From: Lachnospiraceae bacterium | GTDB lineage: Bacteria > Bacillota > Clostridia > Lachnospirales > Lachnospiraceae | Length of the DNA: 57,809 nt | Reading direction: 5' to 3' | Assembly (NCBI GenBank): GCA_013316825.1 | Contig: WSLY01000015.1 | Span: forward strand, 1-57,809 | The notes under the pieces: generated by a model | Database searches by the model: none | What the model was told of the DNA's origin: nothing | The model's input: the letters and a program-made list of their open reading frames with translations, nothing else | Part shown: one piece after another, positions 27,070-35,236 of the stretch | Position numbering within the stretch: the stretch's first letter is position 1 | Layout of the letters: each line of letters starts with the position of its first letter | Program-made: the position numbers and the translations under genes

Positions 27070-27831
27070 TTATTTATTCATTTTGTATACGGGGTCGGCA
27101 GGATATCCTCCCTTCAGTTTCTGCATACCGCGCTGAATGGCATCCCGGGAATTTTTCCAGTCTGCCTCTTTGTTTCGATAGTCAAATTTTTCTATCAGCC
27201 AGGAAACATCTTCGGAAAGACGCTCCAAATTATCGTGCATAAGGCGGCAGAGCATTTCGTAGAACGTGCTGCGTTCGCTGTCGGAAAGCCTGTTATCCAT
27301 TGCTTCGCACAAATCGCCAAAATGGGTGAGGCAGAAGCCCTTGCTCTTTTCAATACGGGCGCGGAAATCCGCGTCTTTTTTGTACATTACGAAAAAGGTA
27401 TCCAAGTATCTGTCATAATGTTCTTTGTAGTAGTTGCAGATATAACAGGAGTTTTCTTTTTCCCGTATCCAGCCGCTGACGGGATTGGCACTGCCGGATT
27501 CTTTGCGGAATTTCTCTCTGAAGGAAATCCGCCCGGGCGTGTACGCCTTTGTCTGCTTTTCAAATTCTTCCAGCATACGTTTATAGTGGGTTTTTAAAAT
27601 CCAGCCGTTGCCGAGCGTGTTGCCGTAATCAAACATTTTTTTGAAATGACTGCGGCAGAAGCCTTGTCTGTCAGTCTGCTCCCTGATATCGCTCTCCATA
27701 TAGGAAGAGCCGGAGCCTAACACAAAATCCAAAAGGTCCTGCTCAATCTGGCGCTCAATATGACAGAAGGGGCATTCGTCATTTGCATTGACGGCGTCGT
27801 TTAAGGGAATCATATATAATTGCTCTTTCAT
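27070..27831 (-). CDS. Cys/His-rich protein with internal duplication (DUF6062-like)
   Basis: 253 residues. Two similar units are visible: CPFC...GFCRSHF (about 21-72) and CYIC...GFCLTHF (about 138-187). Each has a CxxC followed about 45 residues later by FCxxHF, a pattern fit to bind two metal ions or a cofactor. Between and after are charged helices. The size and motifs match what I know as DUF6062; no function is established. ATG 27831 (MKEQLYMIPL) follows AAAGGA. An earlier in-frame start would add a non-conserved leader. It has a 165-nt structured 5' leader. Convergent with the TetR gene. Confidence 0.75.
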   Translation of the reverse strand: MKEQLYMIPLNDAVNANDECPFCHIERQIEQDLLDFVLGSGSSYMESDIREQTDRQGFCRSHFKKMFDYGNTLGNGWILKTHYKRMLEEFEKQTKAYTPGRISFREKFRKESGSANPVSGWIREKENSCYICNYYKEHYDRYLDTFFVMYKKDADFRARIEKSKGFCLTHFGDLCEAMDNRLSDSERSTFYEMLCRLMHDNLERLSEDVSWLIEKFDYRNKEADWKNSRDAIQRGMQKLKGGYPADPVYKMNK

Positions 27832-27996
27832 GTGTAAGTCCTTTCTGCTTGCGGGGTGTGGGATGTGCCGCCGGCTTGGGGCGGCAGCAAGTGACGCGTC
27901 CGCCTTCGGCATAGTTTTTTATAATAAAATAGCGACGCGGGAATCGCCCTCCCTGCAGGCGTCCCACGTTCTTTCCTGCCGCTTTCCCTTACCCTT

Positions 27997-28025
27997 ATTG
28001 TAGAGGACATCACATAAAAAGGCAA
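27997..28025 (-). promoter_or_regulatory. promoter of the DUF6062-like gene
   Basis: Minus strand: TTGCCT, 17 bp, TACAAT. It implies a leader of about 165 nt with GC-rich stems before the start codon. Confidence 0.5.
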
Positions 28026-28080
28026 ATACAAATATATAAAATTAGTATATAAAATTAAGAATTTTTTACTTGCGCGAATT

Positions 28081-28109
28081 TCGACAGAAAGTTACAATTT
28101 TATTATAAT
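28081..28109 (+). promoter_or_regulatory. promoter of the MBOAT-SGNH operon
   Basis: TCGACA, 17 bp, TATAAT; one base from a perfect -35 and a perfect -10. The start codon lies 25 bp after the -10 box, so the leader is very short. Confidence 0.75.
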
Positions 28110-28133
28110 AGACAGATTGAGATGTGATAGAAA

Positions 28134-29498
28134 TTGGTATTTAACAGCGTTGGGTTTTTATTGAAGTTTTTACCGATTTTTCTCCTGATTTATTATATGA
28201 CGGAAGTCAAATACAGAAATGTGATACTTTTTATGGGCAGCATATATTTTTATGCGTATGGGGAGCCTGTATATGTGCTGTTGCTGATGGCTTCCGCCGT
28301 GTTAAATTTTCAGGTGGGAAAACGGCTTGATATAAAGAAAAAGACGGCGAAGACAAAAAGAAAAATATTGTTTTGGATAACGGTGGCTGGGGATGCCGCC
28401 TTCTTGGTGTTTTTTAAATTTGTTCCTGAGATTTCTCTGGCGGATATAAAGCTTGGGATGCCCTTGGGGATTAGTTTTTATACCTTTCAGGTGATTTCCT
28501 ATCTTACAGATGTCTACCGCGGGGATATTCGTGCGGAATATTCTTTTGTGAGGCTGGGAACTTATATCAGCATGTTTCCAAAGCTTATGTCCGGTCCGAT
28601 TGTCAATTACAGCGAGGTATCAAAGGAACTGAAGTACCGGAAATGTACATTGGCGGCTGCGGACAGCGGATTGAAGAAATTTGTGTGGGGGCTGTCGCTT
28701 AAGGTGCTGCTGGCGGACCGGCTTGCGATTCTGTGGCATGAGATACAGACCACGGGTTTTGACAGCATATCCACGCCTCTTGCGTGGATGGGGGCGTTTG
28801 GCTATTCTATGCAGATTTACTTTGACTTTTACGGTTATTCGCTGATGGCAGTCGGTTTGGGGGAGATGCTTGGATTTTCCCTGCCTGAGAATTTTGACCT
28901 GCCTTATATGGCAAAAAGTGTTCGTGAGTTTTATAGAAGATGGCATATGACTCTGGGCAGATGGTTTAAAAACTATGTTTATATTTCTTTGGGCGGCAGC
29001 AGAAAAGGGATTTCCCGCACGGTGCTGAATCTGCTTGTGGTATGGATACTGACGGCGCTTTGGCATGGCGGCAGCCCGAATTTTTTGATTTGGGGATTAA
29101 GTTTGTGGCTTTTGATTGCGTTAGAGCGTCTGCTTGATAAAAAGGATCGAATCAGAAAGAGTAAAATATTGTCTCATTTCTATGTGATTTTGGTGATTCC
29201 GTTGACGTGGATGTGTTTTGCCATCACGGATGTGTCAGGGCTGCAGGTTTATTTTGGAAGAATGTTTGGCTTTGTGGAGGGCATCAATGTCAATCCAGCG
29301 GACTTTGTAAAGGCTGTGGGAAATTATGGCGTACTGTTTGCGGCAGGATTGATTATGTGCACGCCCGTGTCGAAAAAGCTGTTTGAAAAATACCGGAATA
29401 AACTTGTGGGTATGCTGGTTTTGGCAGCCTTGTTCTGGTGGTGCGTATGGCGCATTATGACGGAAGGAAATAACCCGTTTATGTATCTTGACTTTTAA
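28134..29498 (+). CDS. MBOAT-family O-acyltransferase
   Basis: A 454-residue polytopic protein of the MBOAT/AlgI-DltB type, which moves acyl groups across the membrane onto polysaccharides. Seen: FFKFVPEI, GISFYTFQVISYLTDVYRG, FPKLMSGPIV, the FYRRWHMTLGRWFKNYVYI loop and LTALWHGGSPNFLIWG with the catalytic His. The TTG at 28134 is used as start (the protein begins VFNSVGFLLKFLPIF, typical of the family), with a weak upstream GAGATG. The gene 28 bp downstream encodes an SGNH protein, the usual partner for O-acetylation of exopolysaccharide or cell wall. Confidence 0.93.
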   Translation: MVFNSVGFLLKFLPIFLLIYYMTEVKYRNVILFMGSIYFYAYGEPVYVLLLMASAVLNFQVGKRLDIKKKTAKTKRKILFWITVAGDAAFLVFFKFVPEISLADIKLGMPLGISFYTFQVISYLTDVYRGDIRAEYSFVRLGTYISMFPKLMSGPIVNYSEVSKELKYRKCTLAAADSGLKKFVWGLSLKVLLADRLAILWHEIQTTGFDSISTPLAWMGAFGYSMQIYFDFYGYSLMAVGLGEMLGFSLPENFDLPYMAKSVREFYRRWHMTLGRWFKNYVYISLGGSRKGISRTVLNLLVVWILTALWHGGSPNFLIWGLSLWLLIALERLLDKKDRIRKSKILSHFYVILVIPLTWMCFAITDVSGLQVYFGRMFGFVEGINVNPADFVKAVGNYGVLFAAGLIMCTPVSKKLFEKYRNKLVGMLVLAALFWWCVWRIMTEGNNPFMYLDF

Positions 29499-29526
29499 TG
29501 TGATTACCGGAAAAGGAAGTTGTATT

Positions 29527-30474
29527 GTGAAACTGAAAGAAAATATAAAGTATTTGTATTTCATTTTTATACTGGCGGCGTTTGGCGTTGGATTTTATTT
29601 TCGGGAGCCTCTTTCGGCGGCTGCACAAAATATGCTGAAGCCTTATAAGGAGGCTGTGGATTTTTCCGAGAGCTCTTTGGAGGAAAACGGCTCCGCAGCA
29701 GGGAATGTATCAGGAGGAGACTCGGCACAAATTCTGTCCGGCAATGATGCGGCAGGGAATGTGTCCGGCGGGGACGGCGTGGCGCAGACAGATGTGTCTG
29801 GCGGGAACGGTACGGCGCAGGCGGATGTATCGGCTGGAGATGGTTTTGAGAATGAAGCGGGGCAGCCTGCATGGGAATATATGACGGTCGATGAGACATG
29901 GTTTGACGACGCCTTGTTTATCGGCGATTCGCGGACTGTCGGCATGTCGGAATACGGTGCCCTCACCAATGCTACCTTTTATGCCTCCACCGGTCTGACG
30001 GTTTATAAGCTGTTTACGGCGGAGATTGTACCTGTGGAGGGCGGCAGGCAGAAGATTACCATCGAAGAGGCGCTGCAGGAGAGGCAGTTTGCCAAAATTT
30101 ACCTGATGATAGGCATCAATGAGATGGGAACCGGCACTGTGGAGACTTTTATGGAAAAATACACGGAGGTAGTTGCAAAGCTGCAGGAGCTGCAGCCGGA
30201 TGCGGTTATCTATCTGCAGGCAATTATGCGGGTGAGCAGTGAACGCTCCGCAAAGGGAGATTATATCAATAACGAAGGTATCAATTTGCGCAACGAAGAA
30301 ATTGCAAAGCTGGCCGACAATGAAAAAATTTTCTATCTGGACGTCAATCCGGTGATTTGCGACGAGGAAGGCGGGCTGGAAAAGAGCTATACTTTCGACG
30401 GCGTGCATTTGATGGCAAAATACGTTTCTGTCTGGAAGCAGTTTTTGATGGAACATGCCGTGAAATTTTATTAA
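29527..30474 (+). CDS. membrane-anchored SGNH hydrolase/acetyltransferase partner
   Basis: 315 residues: an N-terminal membrane helix (about 9-26), a low-complexity linker of about 60 residues built from repeats such as NVSGGD and DVSGGN, then an SGNH domain (about 125-310). Catalytic motifs are FIGDSRTVG (Ser), MIGINEMG (block V), and DGVHL (Asp-His). Such proteins complete transfer of acyl groups delivered by MBOAT proteins on the outer face. The GTG at 29527 follows AAGGA; a longer in-frame ATG at 29488 overlaps the upstream gene and has no site. The polymer modified is not indicated by the sequence. Confidence 0.85.
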   Translation: MKLKENIKYLYFIFILAAFGVGFYFREPLSAAAQNMLKPYKEAVDFSESSLEENGSAAGNVSGGDSAQILSGNDAAGNVSGGDGVAQTDVSGGNGTAQADVSAGDGFENEAGQPAWEYMTVDETWFDDALFIGDSRTVGMSEYGALTNATFYASTGLTVYKLFTAEIVPVEGGRQKITIEEALQERQFAKIYLMIGINEMGTGTVETFMEKYTEVVAKLQELQPDAVIYLQAIMRVSSERSAKGDYINNEGINLRNEEIAKLADNEKIFYLDVNPVICDEEGGLEKSYTFDGVHLMAKYVSVWKQFLMEHAVKFY

Positions 30475-30506
30475 GGAAACTTTTGCGTGAAAGCCGTAAA
30501 TATTTG

Positions 30507-30535
30507 TTGACGAGGATGCTTCTCTTGGATAAGAT
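30507..30535 (+). promoter_or_regulatory. uraA promoter
   Basis: TTGACG, 17 bp, TAAGAT, about 49 bp before the start codon. No PyrR-type attenuator hairpin was seen in the short leader. Confidence 0.65.
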
Positions 30536-30583
30536 ATTAGATAGGGTTTTATAAAAATTTAATATTATTCAAAGGAGGAGTAT

Positions 30584-31981
30584 ATGAGCGAAGAAAAAAA
30601 TAAGCAGAAAGCAGTGCTGGGGGAGAGCGGTATCTATGACGCCAGACAGTTGGGGGTGCCTAAGATGGCTGTTCTGGGAATTCAGCACATGTTCGCTATG
30701 TTTGGGGCTACGATTTTGGTTCCCATGCTGACCGGACTGGACGTTTCCACTACATTGCTGTTTGCGGGACTTGGAACCTTGTTATTCCACTTACTGACAA
30801 AAGGCAGGGTGCCGGCTTTTCTGGGTTCCTCCTTTGCTTTTTTGGGCGGCTATTTTGCCATCTGTCCCAAGCTGGCTGACGCAAGCGGAGAGCCGGTTCT
30901 TCCCAATGTGGAGATGATTCCCTACGCCTGTTTTGGCGTGGCGTGCGCCGGTCTTGTCTATCTTGTGCTTGCCGGTCTGATTAAAATATTTGGAACGGGA
31001 AAGGTTATGAAGTTTTTCCCGCCTGTGGTAACAGGTCCGATTATCGTTGCGATTGGTCTTACGCTGTCCCAGTCTGCAATTACCAACTGCTCTGACGACT
31101 GGCCGATTGCGCTCGTCGCGATTGCGCTGGTGATTATCTGTAATATCTGGGGAAAGGGCATGATAAAAATTGTGCCCATCATTATCGGTGTTGTAGGCTC
31201 GTATCTTGTGGCGGCAGTTTTTGGCAAGGTTGACTTTACGCAGGTTGCCGAGGCTGCGTGGATTGGCAATCCCGTTAAGTGGGACCATACCGTATTTTAT
31301 ATATTTGGACAAGGTGTTGACAGCGGGCTCTTAATTACGGCGGTGATTACGATTATACCGATTGCGCTTGCCACCATGGTGGAGCATATCGGGGATATTT
31401 CGGCGATTTCCTCAACCGTAGGCAAAAACTATATCAAGGACCCGGGGCTGCACCGCACGCTTTTAGGAGACGGGCTTGCAACGACGCTTGCCTCCCTGTT
31501 CGGCGCGCCGGCAAATACGACTTACGGTGAAAATACGGGCGTGCTTTCCCTGACAAAGGTTTATGACCCGGCGGTTATCCGGCTTGCGGCAGGCTTTGCA
31601 ATCCTTTTTTCCTTTTCGCCTAAATTTGCGGCGATTATCGGCTGTATGCCGACGGCTACCTGCGGCGGCGTTTCGCTGGTGCTCTACGGTATGATTTCTG
31701 CAGTCGGCGTCCGCAACATTGTGGAAACCCAGACGGACTTTACCAAGAGCCGCAACGTTATTATCGCAGCGCTTATCCTAGTGCTGTCAATCGGCATAAA
31801 GTTTTACAATGCGGACGGCGCGATTGTATTTCAGATAGCAAATGCAACGATTAAGCTTTCCGGACTTGCGGTAGGCGCGCTCACCGGTATTCTGCTCAAT
31901 GCGATACTCCCGGGCAAGGACTATAAATTTGATGAGGAAAAACCCGATGACACAGGGGTGAATTTCGGAACCGGAAGATAG
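30584..31981 (+). CDS. uraA: uracil permease (NCS2 family)
   Basis: A 465-residue NCS2 transporter with about 14 membrane segments, importing uracil by proton symport. Typical signature regions: QHMFAMFGATILVP, the FLGSSFAFLGG segment, FPPVVTGPIIVAIGL, and the substrate-site motif EHIGDISAIS followed by GDGLATTLASLFGAPANTTYGENTGV. A strong AAGGAGGAG site precedes the ATG. It has its own promoter and terminator, so it is monocistronic; no pyrimidine biosynthesis gene adjoins it. Specificity between uracil and xanthine is inferred from the EHIGD/NTTYGEN pattern. Confidence 0.93.
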   Translation: MSEEKNKQKAVLGESGIYDARQLGVPKMAVLGIQHMFAMFGATILVPMLTGLDVSTTLLFAGLGTLLFHLLTKGRVPAFLGSSFAFLGGYFAICPKLADASGEPVLPNVEMIPYACFGVACAGLVYLVLAGLIKIFGTGKVMKFFPPVVTGPIIVAIGLTLSQSAITNCSDDWPIALVAIALVIICNIWGKGMIKIVPIIIGVVGSYLVAAVFGKVDFTQVAEAAWIGNPVKWDHTVFYIFGQGVDSGLLITAVITIIPIALATMVEHIGDISAISSTVGKNYIKDPGLHRTLLGDGLATTLASLFGAPANTTYGENTGVLSLTKVYDPAVIRLAAGFAILFSFSPKFAAIIGCMPTATCGGVSLVLYGMISAVGVRNIVETQTDFTKSRNVIIAALILVLSIGIKFYNADGAIVFQIANATIKLSGLAVGALTGILLNAILPGKDYKFDEEKPDDTGVNFGTGR

Positions 31982-32014
31982 TGTTATGAAAGGTTAGAAG
32001 CAATCCATATATAG

Positions 32015-32053
32015 AAAAGGGCAGGAAGCGAAAAAATGTTTCCTGCCTTTTTT
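32015..32053 (+). terminator. uraA terminator
   Basis: GGCAGGAA (32020-32027) pairs with TTCCTGCC (32040-32047), followed by six T. Confidence 0.85.
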
Positions 32054-32146
32054 CTTCGCGAGAGATTTTTGAAGCGAAAATTCTAATATATAATATAATA
32101 GAAGAAAAAAAGAAATGTGCCTGCGGCGTTGAAAGGAGAGGGTGAT

Positions 32147-33202
32147 ATGAATGGAAAAGTAGTAGATATGCACTGTGATACGATATCAGAGCTTTTAAAA
32201 AGAAAAAGGGAAGGAAAGGCGGCGGCGCTAAGGGAAAATGATTGTCATGTGGACATTCTGAAAATGAAGAAAGGAAAGTATCTGCTGCAGAATTTTGCGC
32301 TTTTTGTGGATATGGAGGCGTGTACGGATGCGTGGGAGGAAGTGCAGGCGCTTCTTGCGCTTTATCAGCAGGAGATAGCGGCGAATCATGAGCAGATTAT
32401 GCCGGTGCTTACATGGAGCGATATAGAGCGGAATCAGAAAGAGGGCAGGATGTCCGCCATGCTGACGGTGGAGGAAGGAGGCGTGTGCGGCGGCAGTCTG
32501 AAAAAGCTGGAAAAGCTGTATGGACAGGGCGTGCGTATGATGACGCTTTTGTGGAATTATCCCAATGGTCTGGGGTATCCCAATTTAAACCGGCATAAAG
32601 GAAGGGCTGCCAGACAGACGGCAGGGGAAAAGGGGCGGATGGAGGCAGAGCGCCTTTTGCGTCAATATCTGAATACGCCGGATACGGAAAACGGGCTGAC
32701 AGATACGGGAGCTCTCTTCGTGGAGAGAATGGAGGAGCTGGGTATGATTGTGGATGTGTCCCATATGTCGGATGCCGGTTTTTATCAGGTGTTGTCCCTT
32801 ACCCAAAAACCCTTTGTGGCAAGTCACAGCAATGCGCGCGCCGTCTGCCCCTGCGTCAGGAATATGAGCGACGACATGATTCGCATGTTAGCAGAGCGCG
32901 GCGGCGTCATGGGCTTAAATTTCTGTGCGGATTTTTTGACGCAGGCGCCTTATGGGGAAGACAATCCGGGCAGCATAGCAGCGGTGGTAAACCATGCAAA
33001 GCATATTGTCAAGGTGGGCGGCATGGAATGCATTGGTCTGGGAAGCGATTTTGACGGCATTGACACCCACAGGGAGCTTACCGGCGCAGACAGCATGGAG
33101 CGGCTTTGGAATGCATTCAAGGAAAGCGGTTTCAGGGAGAGCCAGATTGACAAAATATGGGGGGAGAATGTGCTGCGGCTGTACAGGGAAGTGCTCTCAT
33201 AA
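32147..33202 (+). CDS. membrane dipeptidase (peptidase M19)
   Basis: A 351-residue zinc dipeptidase of the renal-dipeptidase family, cleaving dipeptides and often D-amino-acid-containing ones. Metal ligands: His9 and Asp11 (VDMHCDT), the bridging Glu in TVEEGG, His in DVSHMSDAGF and in ASHSNARAVC; GLGSDFDGID ends the site. There is no signal peptide, so it is cytosolic. ATG 32147 follows AAAGGAGAGG; an in-frame start at 32117 is upstream of the ribosome site. It stands alone, with a terminator on each side. Confidence 0.92.
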   Translation: MNGKVVDMHCDTISELLKRKREGKAAALRENDCHVDILKMKKGKYLLQNFALFVDMEACTDAWEEVQALLALYQQEIAANHEQIMPVLTWSDIERNQKEGRMSAMLTVEEGGVCGGSLKKLEKLYGQGVRMMTLLWNYPNGLGYPNLNRHKGRAARQTAGEKGRMEAERLLRQYLNTPDTENGLTDTGALFVERMEELGMIVDVSHMSDAGFYQVLSLTQKPFVASHSNARAVCPCVRNMSDDMIRMLAERGGVMGLNFCADFLTQAPYGEDNPGSIAAVVNHAKHIVKVGGMECIGLGSDFDGIDTHRELTGADSMERLWNAFKESGFRESQIDKIWGENVLRLYREVLS

Positions 33203-33215
33203 GCTTTTTTGTGAA

Positions 33216-33252
33216 ATAGGATTAGGGCGCTAAAAGCCCTGTCCTATTTTTT
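33216..33252 (+). terminator. dipeptidase terminator
   Basis: ATAGGATTAGGGC (33216-33228) pairs with GCCCTGTCCTAT (33236-33247), then a run of six T. Confidence 0.85.
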
Positions 33253-33348
33253 GTGCGCCATGGTACGCAGGAATATGAAAATGTAAGAAAACTATGTAAG
33301 AAGACATGTAAAAAAAGAGCACTTTAGCGGAGTAAAATTTGTGAAAAA

Positions 33349-33362
33349 TGTAAACCCTTACA
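33349..33362. promoter_or_regulatory. cre-like operator upstream of the glycan cassette
   Basis: TGTAAACCCTTACA fits the CcpA cre consensus TGWAARCGYTWNCA at 13 of 14 positions (the central G is C). It lies about 100 bp upstream of the promoter's -35 box. It could also be the operator of a LacI-family regulator. Catabolite repression is inferred from the match and from the sugar-use genes downstream. Confidence 0.5.
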
Positions 33363-33458
33363 ATACTTCTGGTTGCATTCTGTTTGTGTAATATGGATAA
33401 AAAATAGAATTTTCGCACAATTTTCTGCTATATCTTTACAAAGAAACATAAAAATTCT

Positions 33459-33486
33459 TTGAAATTTTGCTTTACAAACATATAAT
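33459..33486 (+). promoter_or_regulatory. promoter of the glycan ABC cassette
   Basis: TTGAAA, 16 bp, TATAAT, about 60 bp before the solute-binding protein gene. Confidence 0.6.
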
Positions 33487-33547
33487 GGTATGTTATTATT
33501 TAACCAAGGCATGAAAGCCCTTACATAAAATGTTTTAGGAGGTAGTT

Positions 33548-35128
33548 ATGAAAAAAAAGTTAATTGCAATGCTTTTGGCTGCCACAATGATTTTTTCCTT
33601 AGCAGGATGTGGCGACAAGGCCAACAATGATGACAATGGCGGAAGCTCTGCTCCTACAGAGTCTACGCCGGCACCGGACAGCAATGGCGGACAGGATGAA
33701 TCTACGCCGGCACCGGCAGATGAGGTTGAGAAACCTTCAGAGATTACCATTCTGGTTGACGGTACTGTATTTACAGAGCCGAATGCACGGGATAAGTTTA
33801 TCGAAAAGCTGGAAGAGCTGATTGGTATCAAGGTTAATGTAATTCAGCCAGACCATGATGCTTACTACGACAACGTAGGTCAGATTATCGCAGGCGGCGA
33901 CTGGCCGGATGTTATGATTCTTTCCAGTACCTACTACTCAGGCTATGCAGCAGAAGGCGTGCTCTGGGATATGACAGAAGCTTGGGAGAATTCAGAGCTG
34001 AAGCAGAGACAGGAAGCATATGACGGCGCAGGCGTTGTAGAAGGTGTGAAGATTGACGGACATCTGTATGGTATGCCGGCAGCTCGTGGCAACGGATGTG
34101 TTACTTACGTAAAGCAGGCATGGATTGACCAGTACAATAACGGCAAGGTTCCTACCAACTACGCTGAGTACTCTGAGATGTGCGCTAACTTTGTTGCAAA
34201 CGGCAAGTATGCTGTATCTGCAGCAGGTTTCATCGGCACCGAGGCTCCCTATGTAAACTATCTGCCTGAGTTTTATCAGGATGGATATCCCAGCTTCTAC
34301 CAGAAGGAAGACGGCACATGGGTAGACGGCTTTACCGAGGACTCCATGAAGGAAGCTCTTCAGAGACTGGCTGACGCATATGCAGCAGGCTGGATTGACC
34401 CGACCACGCTTACCAATGGTACAAAGGACTGCCGTAACAAATTCTACAGCGATGATTTCGGCGTATTTACCTATTGGGCAGGTACATGGGCAACCAACCT
34501 TAAGACAAACCTTGAGAACAACGGACTTGATTCCGAACTGGTAGCGCTTCCTCCTATCGCAGAGGTTGGCGCATACCTTGACCGTATTCCTCCTGTATGG
34601 TGTATTTCTTCCACCTGCAAGAATCCGGAAGGCGTGTTCAAATATTTCATCGAAGCAATGCAGGACGGCGGTGACGTACAGTTCCTGTGGACCTATGGCG
34701 TAGAAGGCGTTCACTGGTCAACAGCAGCAGAAACCCTGTACGAAGGCACAGAGACCGAGAAGGTTTATGAAGAAGGCGAGTTCCACGGACTTGACAACCT
34801 TGAGAATCCCGGAACCCAGTATACAAAGGCACATATCGACCCCGCTTTGGCGCTGGTTGACTTGGCAAACGACCCTGCAGATGAAAGCAGAGCAGCAGAG
34901 AACCTTGCTTCTTCCACCCTGTTTGCACAGAACAGTAAGCTTGCAGTGTTAGTTCCGACGACGGATGCAATGAGCCAGTACAATGGTGATTTGACAACCT
35001 TAAAGAATGGTCTGATTGCAAAGGTAGTTATGGGCGAGATGACGATTGACGAAGCATATGCACAGTATGAAGCTGAGCACGGTGCAGAGTGGTCACAGAT
35101 GATTGTTGATTCTTTGAATAACAGATAA
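33548..35128 (+). CDS. sugar ABC transporter solute-binding lipoprotein
   Basis: 526 residues with a lipoprotein signal (MKKKLIAMLL..., lipobox SLAGC, Cys21), then a Ser/Thr/Pro/Asp-rich spacer in which STPAP occurs twice, then a large type-1 solute-binding fold of the LplA/YtcQ group (VNVIQPDHD, ADYPDV-like GGDWPDVMIL, Trp-rich ligand face). Such proteins bind oligosaccharides from plant or host glycans. It is the first gene of a cassette with two permeases and glycan enzymes, which points to a hemicellulose or pectin oligomer. AGGAGG precedes the ATG. A stem-loop after the gene may keep its message abundant. Confidence 0.92.
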   Translation: MKKKLIAMLLAATMIFSLAGCGDKANNDDNGGSSAPTESTPAPDSNGGQDESTPAPADEVEKPSEITILVDGTVFTEPNARDKFIEKLEELIGIKVNVIQPDHDAYYDNVGQIIAGGDWPDVMILSSTYYSGYAAEGVLWDMTEAWENSELKQRQEAYDGAGVVEGVKIDGHLYGMPAARGNGCVTYVKQAWIDQYNNGKVPTNYAEYSEMCANFVANGKYAVSAAGFIGTEAPYVNYLPEFYQDGYPSFYQKEDGTWVDGFTEDSMKEALQRLADAYAAGWIDPTTLTNGTKDCRNKFYSDDFGVFTYWAGTWATNLKTNLENNGLDSELVALPPIAEVGAYLDRIPPVWCISSTCKNPEGVFKYFIEAMQDGGDVQFLWTYGVEGVHWSTAAETLYEGTETEKVYEEGEFHGLDNLENPGTQYTKAHIDPALALVDLANDPADESRAAENLASSTLFAQNSKLAVLVPTTDAMSQYNGDLTTLKNGLIAKVVMGEMTIDEAYAQYEAEHGAEWSQMIVDSLNNR

Positions 35129-35159
35129 TAATCGTAAGGTTATTTTAAGAAATGAATAG

Positions 35160-35186
35160 GTGGAGCCATGTCCTGCATGGCTCCAC
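35160..35186 (+). other. perfect intercistronic stem-loop
   Basis: GTGGAGCCATG, loop TCCTG, CATGGCTCCAC: 11 perfect pairs with no T-run. Placed between the binding-protein gene and the permeases, it probably slows 3' decay or attenuates, giving more binding protein than permease. Confidence 0.75.
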
Positions 35187-35236
35187 GTAATTCATAAGGG
35201 AACATAATTTAGTCTGGTTGAAGAGGAAGAATGTAT

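Larger units (their letters stand above)
27832..28133. other. divergent intergenic region with two promoters
   Basis: About 300 bp between the minus-strand DUF6062-like gene and the plus-strand MBOAT gene. The left half is GC-rich and can form hairpins (GCCGCC...GGCGGC near 27868-27887), lying in the leader of the minus gene. The right half (28018-28100) is AT-rich. It contains one promoter in each direction, listed separately. No ORF of interest was seen. Confidence 0.7.
33203..33547. other. AT-rich intergenic control region
   Basis: 345 bp between the dipeptidase and the ABC cassette. It holds the dipeptidase terminator, a cre-like site, a promoter and AT-rich sequence with many A-tracts. 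No protein-coding frame here looks real. Confidence 0.7.

Noticed and set aside
29690..29860. Short DNA repeats possibly a CRISPR or satellite
   Set aside because: They are in frame, degenerate and encode the SGG-rich linker of the SGNH protein; there are no regular spacers.
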